Shown here: in pieces, positions 1 to 8,809 of the stretch | How positions within the stretch are numbered: the stretch's first letter is position 1 | Layout of the letters: every line of letters starts with the position of its first letter | Origin: an uncultured Verrucomicrobia subdivision 3 bacterium | Lineage (GTDB): Bacteria; Verrucomicrobiota; Verrucomicrobiia; Limisphaerales; UBA8199 | NCBI GenBank assembly: GCA_903913865.1 | Contig: CAIWMU010000199.1 | Coordinates: 1 to 64,000, forward strand | Length of the DNA stretch: 64,000 nt | Reading direction: 5' to 3' | The notes under the pieces: model-generated | What the model was told of the DNA's origin: nothing | What the model saw: the letters and a program-made list of their open reading frames with translations, nothing else | The model's database searches: none | Program-made: the position numbers and the translations under genes

Positions 1-64
1 ATCATGGGTTTACAATATCGCAACCCGCCCTGTGCGTGGTGGTCCACACGTTCGTTTCTCCGGC

Positions 65-136
65 ACAACCACGTTGTGGTTGTTGCAAACCTCCCGCACG
101 CACCCGGGGTAGCGCGGAGAACCGCGCAACCCCGGG
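65..136. repeat. Two adjacent hairpin palindromes
   Basis: Two inverted repeats lie in sequence without a credible gene. At 65-83 an 8-bp perfect stem (ACAACCAC / GTGGTTGT) encloses a 3-nt GTT loop. At 103-136 a 15-position stem with one A-A mismatch (left arm 103-117, right arm 122-136) encloses a 4-nt AGAA loop. The second hairpin runs straight into the tandem repeat that begins at 134. A sequence resembling the first hairpin, but less symmetric, occurs near 20948-20966. These look like REP-type intergenic repeats or structured RNA; neither end carries a T tract, so a terminator is less likely. Confidence 0.6.
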
Positions 137-545
137 CTTTGTGGCAGAACGCCGTTGGCGTTCCCGGAGGTAAATTTGGGGCAATGTGAGAAAAGTGGCG
201 CAATCTATCGGGACATTATGCAGTGGCACATCTCTGAGGGCGCAACGGGCTTTGTGGCAGAACGCCGTTGGCGTTCCAGGAGGTAAATTTGGGGCAATGT
301 GAGAAAAGTGGCGCAGTCCCGCGGGACATTACCCAGTGACACGTCCCTGACGGCGCAACGGGCTTTGTGGTGGAACGTCGTTGGCGTTCCCGGAGGGGAA
401 TAGGGGCAATGGGAGAGAAGGATAGCAATGTGGCGGGACGATACCCATGGGAACATCCCTGACAGCGCAACGGGCTTTGTTGCAGAACGCCATTGGCGTT
501 CCCGGATGGGAATGGGAGGTTTGCCAGAAGGCAATTAGGTCAACG
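134..545. repeat. Tandem repeat, ~113-bp unit, about 3.6 copies
   Basis: Copies start with GGGCTTTGTGG-like sequence at 134, 247, 360 and 472, giving periods of 113, 113 and 112 bp; the fourth copy fades near 545. Copies 1 and 2 are nearly identical over their first 60-70 bases, and copies 3 and 4 are more diverged. Every copy has a 7-bp hairpin with a 3-nt loop (GAACGCC-GTT-GGCGTTC type) at 147-163, 260-276, 373-389 and 485-501. Copy 3 has a C-to-T change that still allows a G-U pair if the plus strand is transcribed. Open reading frames through this region on the minus strand only reflect the repeat and are not credible genes. Confidence 0.85.
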
Positions 546-647
546 AAGGTTGCAAGACACTGAATAGACGGGGCCAACAACGGGTCCAAATACGATCTTG
601 CGGAGACAAAGTCGATGAGGTTGCGAGGCACTGGACGGAATAGGTAT

Positions 648-667
648 CTGGCGCGCAGGCGCGCCAG
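648..667. repeat. Perfect 9-bp palindrome with 2-nt loop
   Basis: CTGGCGCGC and GCGCGCCAG flank a 2-nt AG spacer. It lies 17 bases before the REP-like sequence at 684-720 in a stretch with no convincing gene. No T tract follows on either side. It belongs to the same palindrome-rich cluster as 65-136. Confidence 0.6.
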
Positions 668-683
668 GAGGCAGAGAACCCAA

Positions 684-720
684 CCCCTTCTTCTCCGCGT
701 TCTCCGCGGCTCCGCGCGAG
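684..720 (-). repeat. REP-like repeat of the 'CGCGGAG' type
   Basis: Read on the minus strand this is a run of imperfect CGCGGAG units followed by AAGAAGGGG. Short intergenic repeats of this style are familiar from many genomes, including Verrucomicrobiota and Cyanobacteria. It sits 115 bases beyond the 3' end of the transglutaminase gene that ends at 836. Recognition is from memory and is not backed by a search. Confidence 0.5.
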
Positions 721-835
721 ATTTTTCCCGGACCCTGCGGAAAACGTGCAGCGCCCATGCCCATCTCGAAACTCCTGAAGGGATTGCCGGAGGGGGAGAA
801 GTCCGGGCGGCGTCAAGTTGGTTGGCTTGTTGGGG

Positions 836-1717
836 TCATCCCAGAATCGGCGCCACATCGACTGCCACATGGAGTTTGTGGTTTCCCCCTCCGGCGAGCA
901 CTCCCCGGGAGGGGCTTACGTCACCGAAGTCACGACCCCAGGCGAGGGTGATGTGGCGTTCGGAGGGGAAGGTGTTGTTAGTGGGGTCCATGTCGATCCA
1001 TCCAAAGCCGGGACCACACCATGCCTGCACCCATGCGTGGGAGGCGTCGGCCCCGACGAGGCGCGGTTTTCCAGGGGGTGGCTGGGTTTCCAGATATCCG
1101 CTGACATAGCGGGCCGGGAGGCCGATTGAGCGCAGGCAGGCGATCTGGAGGTGGGCGAAATCCTGGCACACGCCGCGCCTCTTTTTGAAAACCTGTCTCA
1201 GCGGAGTCGCCACAGTGGTGGCGGTGGGGTCAAATGCAAAGTCGGCGTGGATGCGGTGCATCAGATTCTCGCAGCCATCGAGAATGGGGAGTTCAGGGGG
1301 GAAAGATTGGGCGCAGTAGGCCTGAAAATCGATGTCCCGTTCAGCGAACGGGGAACTGAAGACGAACTCGGATGCGGCATCGGCCATGGAGCCGTGGGAG
1401 CCATCCGCCAGATCGCGTATGATCTCCCACGGTTCCGTGGCGGTGGGGAGTGGAAGGGTGATGGGAGCCACGCTGACAGAGGTCCGGGCGGTCAGTTCAA
1501 GCATGGCATGCGGCATCTCCAGATCCAGGAATGTGTAGGGATTGCCGAAATAATCGGTGCCGGATTTGAGATGATCCGGGAAAGGGTCGATTTGAATGGA
1601 GTGGGAATGGATTTCCTGGTGCGCGCAGGTTCGTGGGGAGAGGCAGAGGCGGTGGTGGGCCACGGATACGAGGTTTTCGTATTCGTAGCGGGTGGTATGG
1701 GTCACCTGGTATTTCAT
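836..1717 (-). CDS. Transglutaminase-like cysteine peptidase, 293 aa
   Basis: Transglutaminase-like family protein with the N-terminal beta domain usual for bacterial members (about residues 1-85) and a papain-like catalytic core. The triad is visible: Cys184 in RRGVCQDFAH, His227 in ASHAWVQ and Asp244 in DMDPTNN. The start at 1717 is chosen because GGAGG lies 6 bases upstream and only one base separates it from the stop of the preceding gene. It is the last gene of a five-gene minus-strand operon holding two ATP-grasp, two alpha-E and two transglutaminase units. In such operons this protein is predicted to hydrolyse or transfer a peptide or isopeptide bond. The substrate is unknown. No signal peptide is seen, so it is probably cytoplasmic. 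Confidence 0.9.
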   Translation of the reverse strand: MKYQVTHTTRYEYENLVSVAHHRLCLSPRTCAHQEIHSHSIQIDPFPDHLKSGTDYFGNPYTFLDLEMPHAMLELTARTSVSVAPITLPLPTATEPWEIIRDLADGSHGSMADAASEFVFSSPFAERDIDFQAYCAQSFPPELPILDGCENLMHRIHADFAFDPTATTVATPLRQVFKKRRGVCQDFAHLQIACLRSIGLPARYVSGYLETQPPPGKPRLVGADASHAWVQAWCGPGFGWIDMDPTNNTFPSERHITLAWGRDFGDVSPSRGVLAGGGNHKLHVAVDVAPILG

Positions 1718-1718
1718 C

Positions 1719-4304
1719 TTAGCTCCTCCGCGCTTCCGCGTGGGTGAAGTAGCTTTGGGTGATGGCTTCAGACATGCCGCGCAATTCTCCGGCACAACGT
1801 CCCAGCAACCTGACAAGTTGTGGCGATCCAGAGCCGGTATCATCTGAAATCAATTCAAGCCAGTCTGTTTCCCGCAGGAGCGGGATGATCTCGTTGATGT
1901 GGTCTTCCGGATCCACCCCGCAGGGGGGTTCCCTGTGCAAGGGGGGGGCGGTGTCGCAAAGGGCTGGGGTTTCCGGCAGATCGGAGCGTTTCGTCGGGGT
2001 TCGGCCTGATTGCGGAAGGTGCTCGACGTGTTGATTCAGGGCATGGACCTGGAAGGCGAGAGACCTTGGGTTCGATTCATCGCCGAGCAGCAGATCCAAC
2101 ACCCCGGGCCAGTGAGGTAGCGCGAAGTAACGCCTGCGGTAGGTCATGCTGCTGTCTGCGACCTCCAGGAGGGGCTCAAGAATCGCTTCCTGAAGGGTGT
2201 CCCGCGCGGTTGCCGCCTGCAGCAGGGTGGCCATGTTGATGCCGCGCTCGAGCCGGCGTCCCAGATCAAGGAACCGCCAGCCGTGGCCCCGGGTCATGTT
2301 CTCCATCTCCATTCCACTGATGGCGGCAAGGTCAACGATGAGGGTGTTCAGGAGACCGAGCGTTTCCGAGGATCGAAAGCGTCCATCTGCTGTGGTGCGT
2401 GTTGAGGCTTGAAGCCTGTTCAGGATGCTCCAGGTGTCGGTGGAGAAGCGATCGCGCAGAACGAAAGCGAGATTACGCACGCGGCCTATGACCTCCCGCA
2501 CGCTCCCGAGGCGGTGTCCAGAGAAGATTAACGATTGAATCTCCCGTTCCACTCCCGCGAGGCGATAGGTTTCCCGGAACCTGTCCGGAAACAGTTCAAG
2601 ATCCACCAGCAGGCGGATGAGAGCGCCGAGTTCCGGTGTTTCCTCGGCTCCAGCCTCGCCGGTGAGACGGAACAGGACGCAGCGGAGCATGCGGGTGCTG
2701 TCCTCCAAACGCTCCAGATAGCGACCGAGCCAGTAAAGGTTGTCGGCAACCCGGCTGGGGACCTCTGCGGGGGTTTTCTCGAGCCGCACCAGGTGGGTCT
2801 GCTGGCGGGTTGTGGGCGGGGGAGGTTGTGCTTCCGCAAGGACCCATGTGTCCTTGCTTCCGCCACCGCTCTGGATCGAGACCACCAGATGTTCCGCCGC
2901 GTTTGAAAAGCGGGTCAGGGCACCCGGCATGACGGCGTAACCTGAAGAGGTGGCGCAGACGAACATCCGCAGGACACAGGGGCGGGGTTCGACCCTGTTT
3001 TTCTCCAGCACAGGTGCGGAGCTGAGAGCGATGCGCTCCTGGCCGACGAAATCGAAGGGGGCATTGGACATCGCGCTGAGCAGGGATGCACGGCCTGACT
3101 CATCGAGATTGCTTCCGAAGACCGGCTCGGCAGCGGCCGGTGTGAAGGCCCGCTTGATCACGAGCCCCTCGAGGTTCTGTTGGACGTGGTCGAACTCTGA
3201 CCGCGTTCCGCACCACCAGGTGGCCACATTGGGGAGCAGCAGCTCCGCCCCGAGCAGATCACGACAGAGGCCGGGCAGAAAGGCCATCAGGGCCGGCATC
3301 TCAACGGCCCCGCTCCCGAGCGCGTTGGCCATTGTGACCGTGCCGGAACGAACCGCCTCCACCAGCCCGGGAACGCCCAGGGAGGAATCGCCGCGCAATT
3401 CGAGGGGATCGCAATAGTTGTCATCCATGCGGCGGAGGATCACATCCACAGCCTGCAGACCCCCGAGGGTCTTGATGAACACCCTCTTGTCCCGCACGGT
3501 CAGGTCCCCCCCTTCGACGAGCGGGAATCCCAGGTAACGGGAAAGGAAGACCTGCTCAAAATAGGTTTCGTTGTAGGGTCCGGGTGTGAGGACTACAGCA
3601 CGAGGGGTGTGGTTGGAGGCCGGGGCGAGCGCGAGAAGTCCCTCCCTCGCCTGCTGGAAGAAGCCTGGAAGGCGGCTTACCTGACTGTCCCGGAATTCAT
3701 CCGGCAGGACCCGGGATAGCACCAGCCGGTTCTCCAGGGCATAACCAGCCCCCGATGGTGCCTGGGTGCGATCGGCCAGAACCCACCAGCGGCCATCCGG
3801 TGCGCGGGCGATATCGACGGCGTGGAGGAACAGGAAATTGCCGCCCACTGGCTGGATGCCGTGGCATGGCCGGAGAAACGCCGGGTTGGCAAAAAGGAGG
3901 GCGGGTGGGATCTGGTGGTTCTTGATGAGATCCTGGGGCCCGTAGAAATCCTGCAGGAGGCGGTTGAGGAGGCGGGCACGCTGAATCAGGCCGGCCTCAA
4001 TCTGCTGCCATTCCTGATGGGGGATCACCATGGGAACGAGATCCAGGGGCCAAGGCCTTCCCATGCCCTGTGCATCGGAGTAAACCGTGTAGGTGGCCCC
4101 GTGTTCCCTCAGGATGCGGCGGGTCCCCTCCCGGCGGGAGCAGAGATCCTCCGGAGTGAGGCGTTGCAGTGCGTCAAGGAGTGGAGACCAGTGGGGGCGG
4201 GGAGTTCCTCCCTTCTCGAGCAGTTCGTCAAAAGCCCCCGCAACTGGAACATAACCTTCCAGTAGCGGATGGCGGAGCGTGGCGGTTGATTCTGTGCTGC
4301 TCAT
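1719..4304 (-). CDS. Circularly permuted ATP-grasp fused to alpha-E domain, 861 aa
   Basis: Fusion of a circularly permuted ATP-grasp domain (about residues 1-510, COG2308/DUF404-DUF407 type) to an alpha-E domain (about 530-850, COG2307/DUF403). The first half carries VLADRTQAPSG at 175-185 and QSGGGSKDTWVL near its end; the second begins SRVADNLYWLGRYLERLE. Where the free-standing paralogue at 8803-10392 has Glu-Asp-Asn, this copy has Ala177-Asp-Arg179. It thus lacks the Glu and Asn that normally hold Mg-ATP in ATP-grasp enzymes and may be a pseudoenzyme or use another site. The start at 4304 is the first ATG in a good context, but no Shine-Dalgarno is clear; a TTG at 4346 or GTG at 4319 are alternatives. 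It is separated by 122 nt from the gene upstream. An 8-base C tract (G at 1941-1948) lies inside the alpha-E part. Confidence 0.88.
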   Translation of the reverse strand: MSSTESTATLRHPLLEGYVPVAGAFDELLEKGGTPRPHWSPLLDALQRLTPEDLCSRREGTRRILREHGATYTVYSDAQGMGRPWPLDLVPMVIPHQEWQQIEAGLIQRARLLNRLLQDFYGPQDLIKNHQIPPALLFANPAFLRPCHGIQPVGGNFLFLHAVDIARAPDGRWWVLADRTQAPSGAGYALENRLVLSRVLPDEFRDSQVSRLPGFFQQAREGLLALAPASNHTPRAVVLTPGPYNETYFEQVFLSRYLGFPLVEGGDLTVRDKRVFIKTLGGLQAVDVILRRMDDNYCDPLELRGDSSLGVPGLVEAVRSGTVTMANALGSGAVEMPALMAFLPGLCRDLLGAELLLPNVATWWCGTRSEFDHVQQNLEGLVIKRAFTPAAAEPVFGSNLDESGRASLLSAMSNAPFDFVGQERIALSSAPVLEKNRVEPRPCVLRMFVCATSSGYAVMPGALTRFSNAAEHLVVSIQSGGGSKDTWVLAEAQPPPPTTRQQTHLVRLEKTPAEVPSRVADNLYWLGRYLERLEDSTRMLRCVLFRLTGEAGAEETPELGALIRLLVDLELFPDRFRETYRLAGVEREIQSLIFSGHRLGSVREVIGRVRNLAFVLRDRFSTDTWSILNRLQASTRTTADGRFRSSETLGLLNTLIVDLAAISGMEMENMTRGHGWRFLDLGRRLERGINMATLLQAATARDTLQEAILEPLLEVADSSMTYRRRYFALPHWPGVLDLLLGDESNPRSLAFQVHALNQHVEHLPQSGRTPTKRSDLPETPALCDTAPPLHREPPCGVDPEDHINEIIPLLRETDWLELISDDTGSGSPQLVRLLGRCAGELRGMSEAITQSYFTHAEARRS

Positions 4305-4426
4305 TTTGACGGGGCACACAGTGGCATGAGCGCGCCTCCGATGCAATCGCGGGCAGCTACCCGGGGCAGCGTGGGTGCTTGAACCAGCATCTGCCCTTTA
4401 ATCGATCGTCATCAGGATTGCCCGGT

Positions 4427-7400
4427 TCAGGTGGTCCGCAAGTCGAGGGTGAATGGAAACTCCGGATTCCGCTCCACGGTCTTCGGGATCATCCTGCCGA
4501 TGGTGTGGCCGTGCCGGAAGAAGCGGGCAAGCCGGCGGCTCTCCGCCTCGTAGGCGTTTACGGGCAGGCTCGTGTGGTTGCGTCCGCCGGGATGGGCCAC
4601 GTGGAATGTGCAGCCGCCCAGGCTGCGCTGATTCCAGGAATCGACCACGTTGAAGACCAGCGGGGTATGGACCCCGATTGTGGGATGGAGGCATTGCGAT
4701 GGCTGCCAGGCGCGGTAACGCACCCCGGCAACGTATTCTCCGTTCGTTCCCGTCGGGTGCAGGGGAAGCGAAATCCCGCCCACACTGATGACATGGCGCG
4801 AGTCGATCAAGCCTCTAGCTTTGACCTGCAGCCGCTCCAGCGATGAATCGACATAGCGGACTGTGCCGCCTCCTCCACCCTCCTCACCCAGGACATGCCA
4901 CGGTTCGAGGGCCTGGCGGATTTCCAGATGAACATCCCGCACTTCCAAATCTCCTATCTGCGGGAATCGGAACTCAAAATGCGGTGCAAACCAATCGGCC
5001 CGGATCGGATAGCCGGACTGGCGCAGATCCTCGATCACATCCCTGAAGTCATTCCATACAAAGTGAGGCAGCATCCAGCGGTCGTGGATGTCCGTTCCCC
5101 AGCGGACGAGCCGGTTCCTGCAGGGGGCCTGCCAGAATTTTGCGATCAGGGTCCGGAGCAGGAGTTGCTGGGCCAGGCTCATGCGCGGATGGGGGGGCAT
5201 TTCAAAGCCCCGCATCTCCAGCAGCCCGAGCCTGCCAGAGGCGCTGTCGGGCGAGTAGAGCTTGTCGATGCAAAACTCGGCGCGATGCGTGTTGCCGGTG
5301 GAGTCGATCAGCAGGTTGCGAAACAGCCGGTCCGCAAGCCACGGGAGTGCCGCGTGGTCCGGGATCTGGCGGAAGGCCAGCTCCAGCTCATGGAGGGAGT
5401 CGTTCCGCGACTCATCCACACGGGGGCTCTGGCTGGTGGGGCCGATGAACATCCCGCTGAACAAAAAGGAGAGGGATGGGTGGTTCTGCCAGTAGGTGAT
5501 GAGGCTGCGAAGCAGATCCGGGCGGCGGAGCAGGGGACTGTCCACCGGGGTCGATCCTCCCAGAACAATATGATTTCCGCCACCGGTGCCGGTGTGGCGT
5601 CCATCCACCATGAATTTTTCGGCACAGAGTCTTGCCTGGCGCGCCTCATCATAGAGGACCTCGGTGTTCCGGACCATTTCCTTCCATGTGGCTGCAGGGT
5701 GCATGTTCACCTCGATCACTCCGGGATCCGGAGTGACCTTGATCACATTGAGCCTTGAATCAGAAGGCGGCGGGTAGCCCTCCAGGACCACCGGGGTGTC
5801 GAGTTGCCCGGCTGTCTCCTCCACGGCGGCGGCAAGATTCAGGTAGGTCTCCAATGAATGGATTGGCGGCATGAAGACGTGGACGCGCCCATTGCGCGTC
5901 TCGACACAAAGAGCTGTTCGGACCACGCCGGGAAGGGATACTCCCCTGGCCGGGTTGGGCTGTGGCTGTTGGGCAACCCTCGTTATTTCGTCATTCCCGG
6001 AGATGAGCCTGTTTCCCGGAGGGGCGACAGGCCGGTGCATGACTGGCTGGGGCTGGCTGGAGCGCCGAACCACAAGCGGAGGCCGTTCCTGTGTGGGATC
6101 CTCGGGAAAGGGGATGTTGGCGTCCGAGGCGGTCGCCCAGGGGAGGGAATCCAGCGGCAGTCGAAGCCCGATCGGGGAATCCCCGGGGATCAGGTAACAA
6201 CGTTCCGTCCTGAAGAACCAGGGCCCGCTTTCCCAGCTGTTCATGGCGGGAGTGGAGGTGCTTTGCAGCGGGAGCACATAGCCAGCCACCTTGTCGAGTC
6301 CCCGTTCAAAGACCCGGGCCAGTTGGGCACGCTCATCCTCATTCCTGAGGTTTGATTTCAGCGGGTCAACGTTTGCGGGCAGCCTACGTTCCTTCCAAAG
6401 GTAATACCAGGCATCCTCGTAGGCGGGGAGGATATGATCATCCCCGCAGCCCAAACGGTCAGCCAGAGCGTGGATGAACTGCTCTGCCCGGCCCGTATCG
6501 AAGCCGTAAATGGATTGCTCATTCGCGAACAACTCCTGCCGGGTCCAGATGGGTTGACCATCTTTGCGCCAATAGCATGCGAGGGCCCAGCGGGGCAGGG
6601 GTTCGCCGGGATACCACTTGCCCTGCCCGTAGTGGAGAAGCGGGTCGTGGGCAAAACGGTCCTTCAACCGCCCGAGGAGAGTGTCCGCGAGGCGTCGTTT
6701 TGTGGGTCCCATCGCCTCGGTGTTCCACTCGGCCCCGTCCATGTCGTCGATGCTGACGAAGGTGGGTTCTCCCCCCATGGTGAGGCGACAGTCCTGACGG
6801 ATCAAATCCTCGTCCACCCGGTGGCCCAGATCCAGGATGGCGTCCCATTGGGCATCCGAGTAGGGGTTGGTGACCCTTGGGGATTCGTGGATGCGGGAGA
6901 CGCTCATTTCCACGCTGAACTCGCATTCGCACTCATCCACGGCACCCGAGATGGGTGCTGCGCTTTGAGGATCCGGGGTTGCCGCAAGGGGAATGTGGCC
7001 TTCCCCGGCCATCAAACCGCTTGTGGGGTCGAACCCGATCCATCCCGCGCCCGGCAGGTAAACCTCGCACCATGCGTGGAGATCGGTGAAGTCTTTCTCC
7101 GGTCCGCTTGGTCCATCCAAAGACTTCACATCCGGGGCCAGTTGGATCAGGTATCCGCTGACGAAGCGGGAGGCAAGTCCTGCGTGACGCAGGAGCTGGC
7201 ATAGGAGCCATGCGGAATCCCGACAGGAGCCGCTGCCCTTCTCCAGGGTTTCCTCAGGGCTTTGCACCCCCGGTTCGAGCCGGATGAGGTATTTGATTTC
7301 CCGGCACAACAACTGGTTTACATGGACCAGAAAATCGATGGTGCGCGGTTTTTCGGCGGGTTTGGTGCCTGCCGGGGTGGGTGGGGGGAAATCGTTGAGA

Positions 7401-7801
7401 ATTTTCTTTAACGTCGCACTGAACTTCGGGCTCAATGGGCCGCAACGGCGGAATGGTTCCAGCTCATGATCCAGACCCGAGTCGTAGGCGAATGGAAACT
7501 GTTCAGCCCCCGGTTCGAGAAAGAAATCGAAAGGATTGTAGACGGACATCTCCACGACCAGACCGACATCGACAGTAAATTCGCGGGTTGTGCCATTAAA
7601 CACGAGCCGGGCGAGATAGTTGGATTGAGGGTCCTGCTGCCAATTGAGGAAATGTTCCCCGGGAGTGATCTTGAGCGAGTAACTCAACACCCGGGTGCGG
7701 GAATGAGGCGCAGGGCGGAGACGCACAATCTGGGGACCCAAATTGACTGGGCGATCATAGGCGTAGTGCGACCTATGACTCAGGGCGACGTGGATGGACA
7801 T
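4427..7801 (-). CDS. Transglutaminase-like protein with large DUF2126 region, 1124 aa
   Basis: The N-terminal third is a transglutaminase-like unit: beta domain about 1-90, Cys193 in GSGSCRDSAW, His242 in DLHAWCEVY and Asp258 in GFDPTSG. From about residue 310 to the end it matches DUF2126, recognised by LTMGGEPTFVS and by long, highly conserved W- and R-rich stretches. This fused layout is the usual partner of free-standing circularly permuted ATP-grasp and alpha-E genes, which lie directly upstream here. The 15-nt gap to the upstream alpha-E stop is almost entirely C on the coding strand, including C7 touching the ATG, so there is no Shine-Dalgarno. Translation may depend on coupling. Predicted role: peptidase or transferase acting on the product of the ATP-grasp partner; true substrate unknown. 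Confidence 0.9.
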   Translation of the reverse strand: MSIHVALSHRSHYAYDRPVNLGPQIVRLRPAPHSRTRVLSYSLKITPGEHFLNWQQDPQSNYLARLVFNGTTREFTVDVGLVVEMSVYNPFDFFLEPGAEQFPFAYDSGLDHELEPFRRCGPLSPKFSATLKKILNDFPPPTPAGTKPAEKPRTIDFLVHVNQLLCREIKYLIRLEPGVQSPEETLEKGSGSCRDSAWLLCQLLRHAGLASRFVSGYLIQLAPDVKSLDGPSGPEKDFTDLHAWCEVYLPGAGWIGFDPTSGLMAGEGHIPLAATPDPQSAAPISGAVDECECEFSVEMSVSRIHESPRVTNPYSDAQWDAILDLGHRVDEDLIRQDCRLTMGGEPTFVSIDDMDGAEWNTEAMGPTKRRLADTLLGRLKDRFAHDPLLHYGQGKWYPGEPLPRWALACYWRKDGQPIWTRQELFANEQSIYGFDTGRAEQFIHALADRLGCGDDHILPAYEDAWYYLWKERRLPANVDPLKSNLRNEDERAQLARVFERGLDKVAGYVLPLQSTSTPAMNSWESGPWFFRTERCYLIPGDSPIGLRLPLDSLPWATASDANIPFPEDPTQERPPLVVRRSSQPQPVMHRPVAPPGNRLISGNDEITRVAQQPQPNPARGVSLPGVVRTALCVETRNGRVHVFMPPIHSLETYLNLAAAVEETAGQLDTPVVLEGYPPPSDSRLNVIKVTPDPGVIEVNMHPAATWKEMVRNTEVLYDEARQARLCAEKFMVDGRHTGTGGGNHIVLGGSTPVDSPLLRRPDLLRSLITYWQNHPSLSFLFSGMFIGPTSQSPRVDESRNDSLHELELAFRQIPDHAALPWLADRLFRNLLIDSTGNTHRAEFCIDKLYSPDSASGRLGLLEMRGFEMPPHPRMSLAQQLLLRTLIAKFWQAPCRNRLVRWGTDIHDRWMLPHFVWNDFRDVIEDLRQSGYPIRADWFAPHFEFRFPQIGDLEVRDVHLEIRQALEPWHVLGEEGGGGGTVRYVDSSLERLQVKARGLIDSRHVISVGGISLPLHPTGTNGEYVAGVRYRAWQPSQCLHPTIGVHTPLVFNVVDSWNQRSLGGCTFHVAHPGGRNHTSLPVNAYEAESRRLARFFRHGHTIGRMIPKTVERNPEFPFTLDLRTT

Positions 7802-7816
7802 GGGGGGGTAGGGGGG

Positions 7817-8809
7817 CTATTGCGATTGGACCAACGGGCGGGCGGATCGTTTCTGTGGTTGCTGGGCCTTGAAGGCAAAAAAGGTTTCGAAAATGCCGGC
7901 ACTCACCGAGTTGATCCGGGTTTGCAGCTCGTCCAGATATTCGTGGAGGCCGTGGGAGATGATTTCATCGACCGATGCAAATGAGAGATCGGAGCACAGT
8001 TGGCCTATAAGCTTCTCCGGTCCGTTCCGATACGTTCCGTAGGGAGTGCCGGAGATGGCATGCAGCGAGTCGCGGGCATTGGCGAGGCAGTATTGAATGG
8101 CACGCGGGAATTCCCGGTTCAGCACGAGGAAATCCACAACGCCGCGCGGGGAGATTCGCCCGTGCCATTTGCGGTACATTTCGAAGGCGGAGGCGGAGCG
8201 AAGCACCGCAGCCCACTGGATATCATCAAATGGGGTTCCCACATCCCCTGAAGAGCGGAGCAGGAGATAGTATTTCACATCCAGAATGCGGGATGTCTTG
8301 TCGGCACGTTCAAGCTTCCGGCCCAGTCGGCAGAAGTGCCAGGCCTCCCCGTGTGTCATGGTGGCATCTGTGATGCCTGTGAACAGGTGGCTCGATTGTT
8401 TGATCTCCGTGAAAAACTCCTGAAGAACATCTGTTTGGGTCAGGTTCTTTGGGGCCGATTTGATGGTCAGATAGAACTTGTTCAGCTGCAGCCACATCTC
8501 TGAGGAGATGATCTCGCGCACGGTTCTGGCGTTTTCCCGGGCCGAACAAACACAGGAGAAGATGGAATTCGGATTCTCCGGATCCATGACCAGAAAATGA
8601 AGGGCCGCCTCGCGGGTGGCTTCGCCATATCTCCGGGCGAAGTCCTCATGATCGCCCGTGGTATTTATCAGCGGTGCCCACTGCTCAGCCTCACCGCCGG
8701 GATTATCCAGCAGGAGTTGAAGGTTCACCGCGATGAACCGGGCAACGTTTTCGGCCCGTTCCACATAGCGGCTCATCCAATAAACGGAATCAGCAACTCG
8801 GCTTAACAT
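7817..8809 (-). CDS. Alpha-E domain protein (DUF403), 330 aa
   Basis: Stand-alone alpha-E protein, an all-helical family of unknown biochemical role that nearly always accompanies circularly permuted ATP-grasp proteins. The N-terminus SRVADSVYWMSRYVERAE is the family hallmark and is echoed in the second half of the fused protein at 1719-4304. Length is normal for the family. Its ATG overlaps the stop of the upstream ATP-grasp gene (ATGTTAA at 8803-8809), which points to translational coupling and a tight functional partnership. The gene ends with TAG. No signal peptide or membrane segment is apparent. Confidence 0.9.
   Translation of the reverse strand: MLSRVADSVYWMSRYVERAENVARFIAVNLQLLLDNPGGEAEQWAPLINTTGDHEDFARRYGEATREAALHFLVMDPENPNSIFSCVCSARENARTVREIISSEMWLQLNKFYLTIKSAPKNLTQTDVLQEFFTEIKQSSHLFTGITDATMTHGEAWHFCRLGRKLERADKTSRILDVKYYLLLRSSGDVGTPFDDIQWAAVLRSASAFEMYRKWHGRISPRGVVDFLVLNREFPRAIQYCLANARDSLHAISGTPYGTYRNGPEKLIGQLCSDLSFASVDEIISHGLHEYLDELQTRINSVSAGIFETFFAFKAQQPQKRSARPLVQSQ

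Noticed and set aside
134-545. Possible CRISPR array
   Set aside because: Units are ~113 bp head-to-tail copies with gradual divergence. There are no short constant repeats alternating with unique spacers, and no cas gene.
205-631. Minus-strand open frames of 84-109 aa through the tandem repeat
   Set aside because: They share a repeated RERQ-RSATKP motif only because the DNA is repeated; frames shift between copies and no start signal or family likeness is present.
1941-1948. Eight-G tract inside the fused ATP-grasp/alpha-E gene as a phase-variation switch
   Set aside because: It encodes a plausible variable linker and the frame is intact; a single internal tract without comparison data is weak evidence.
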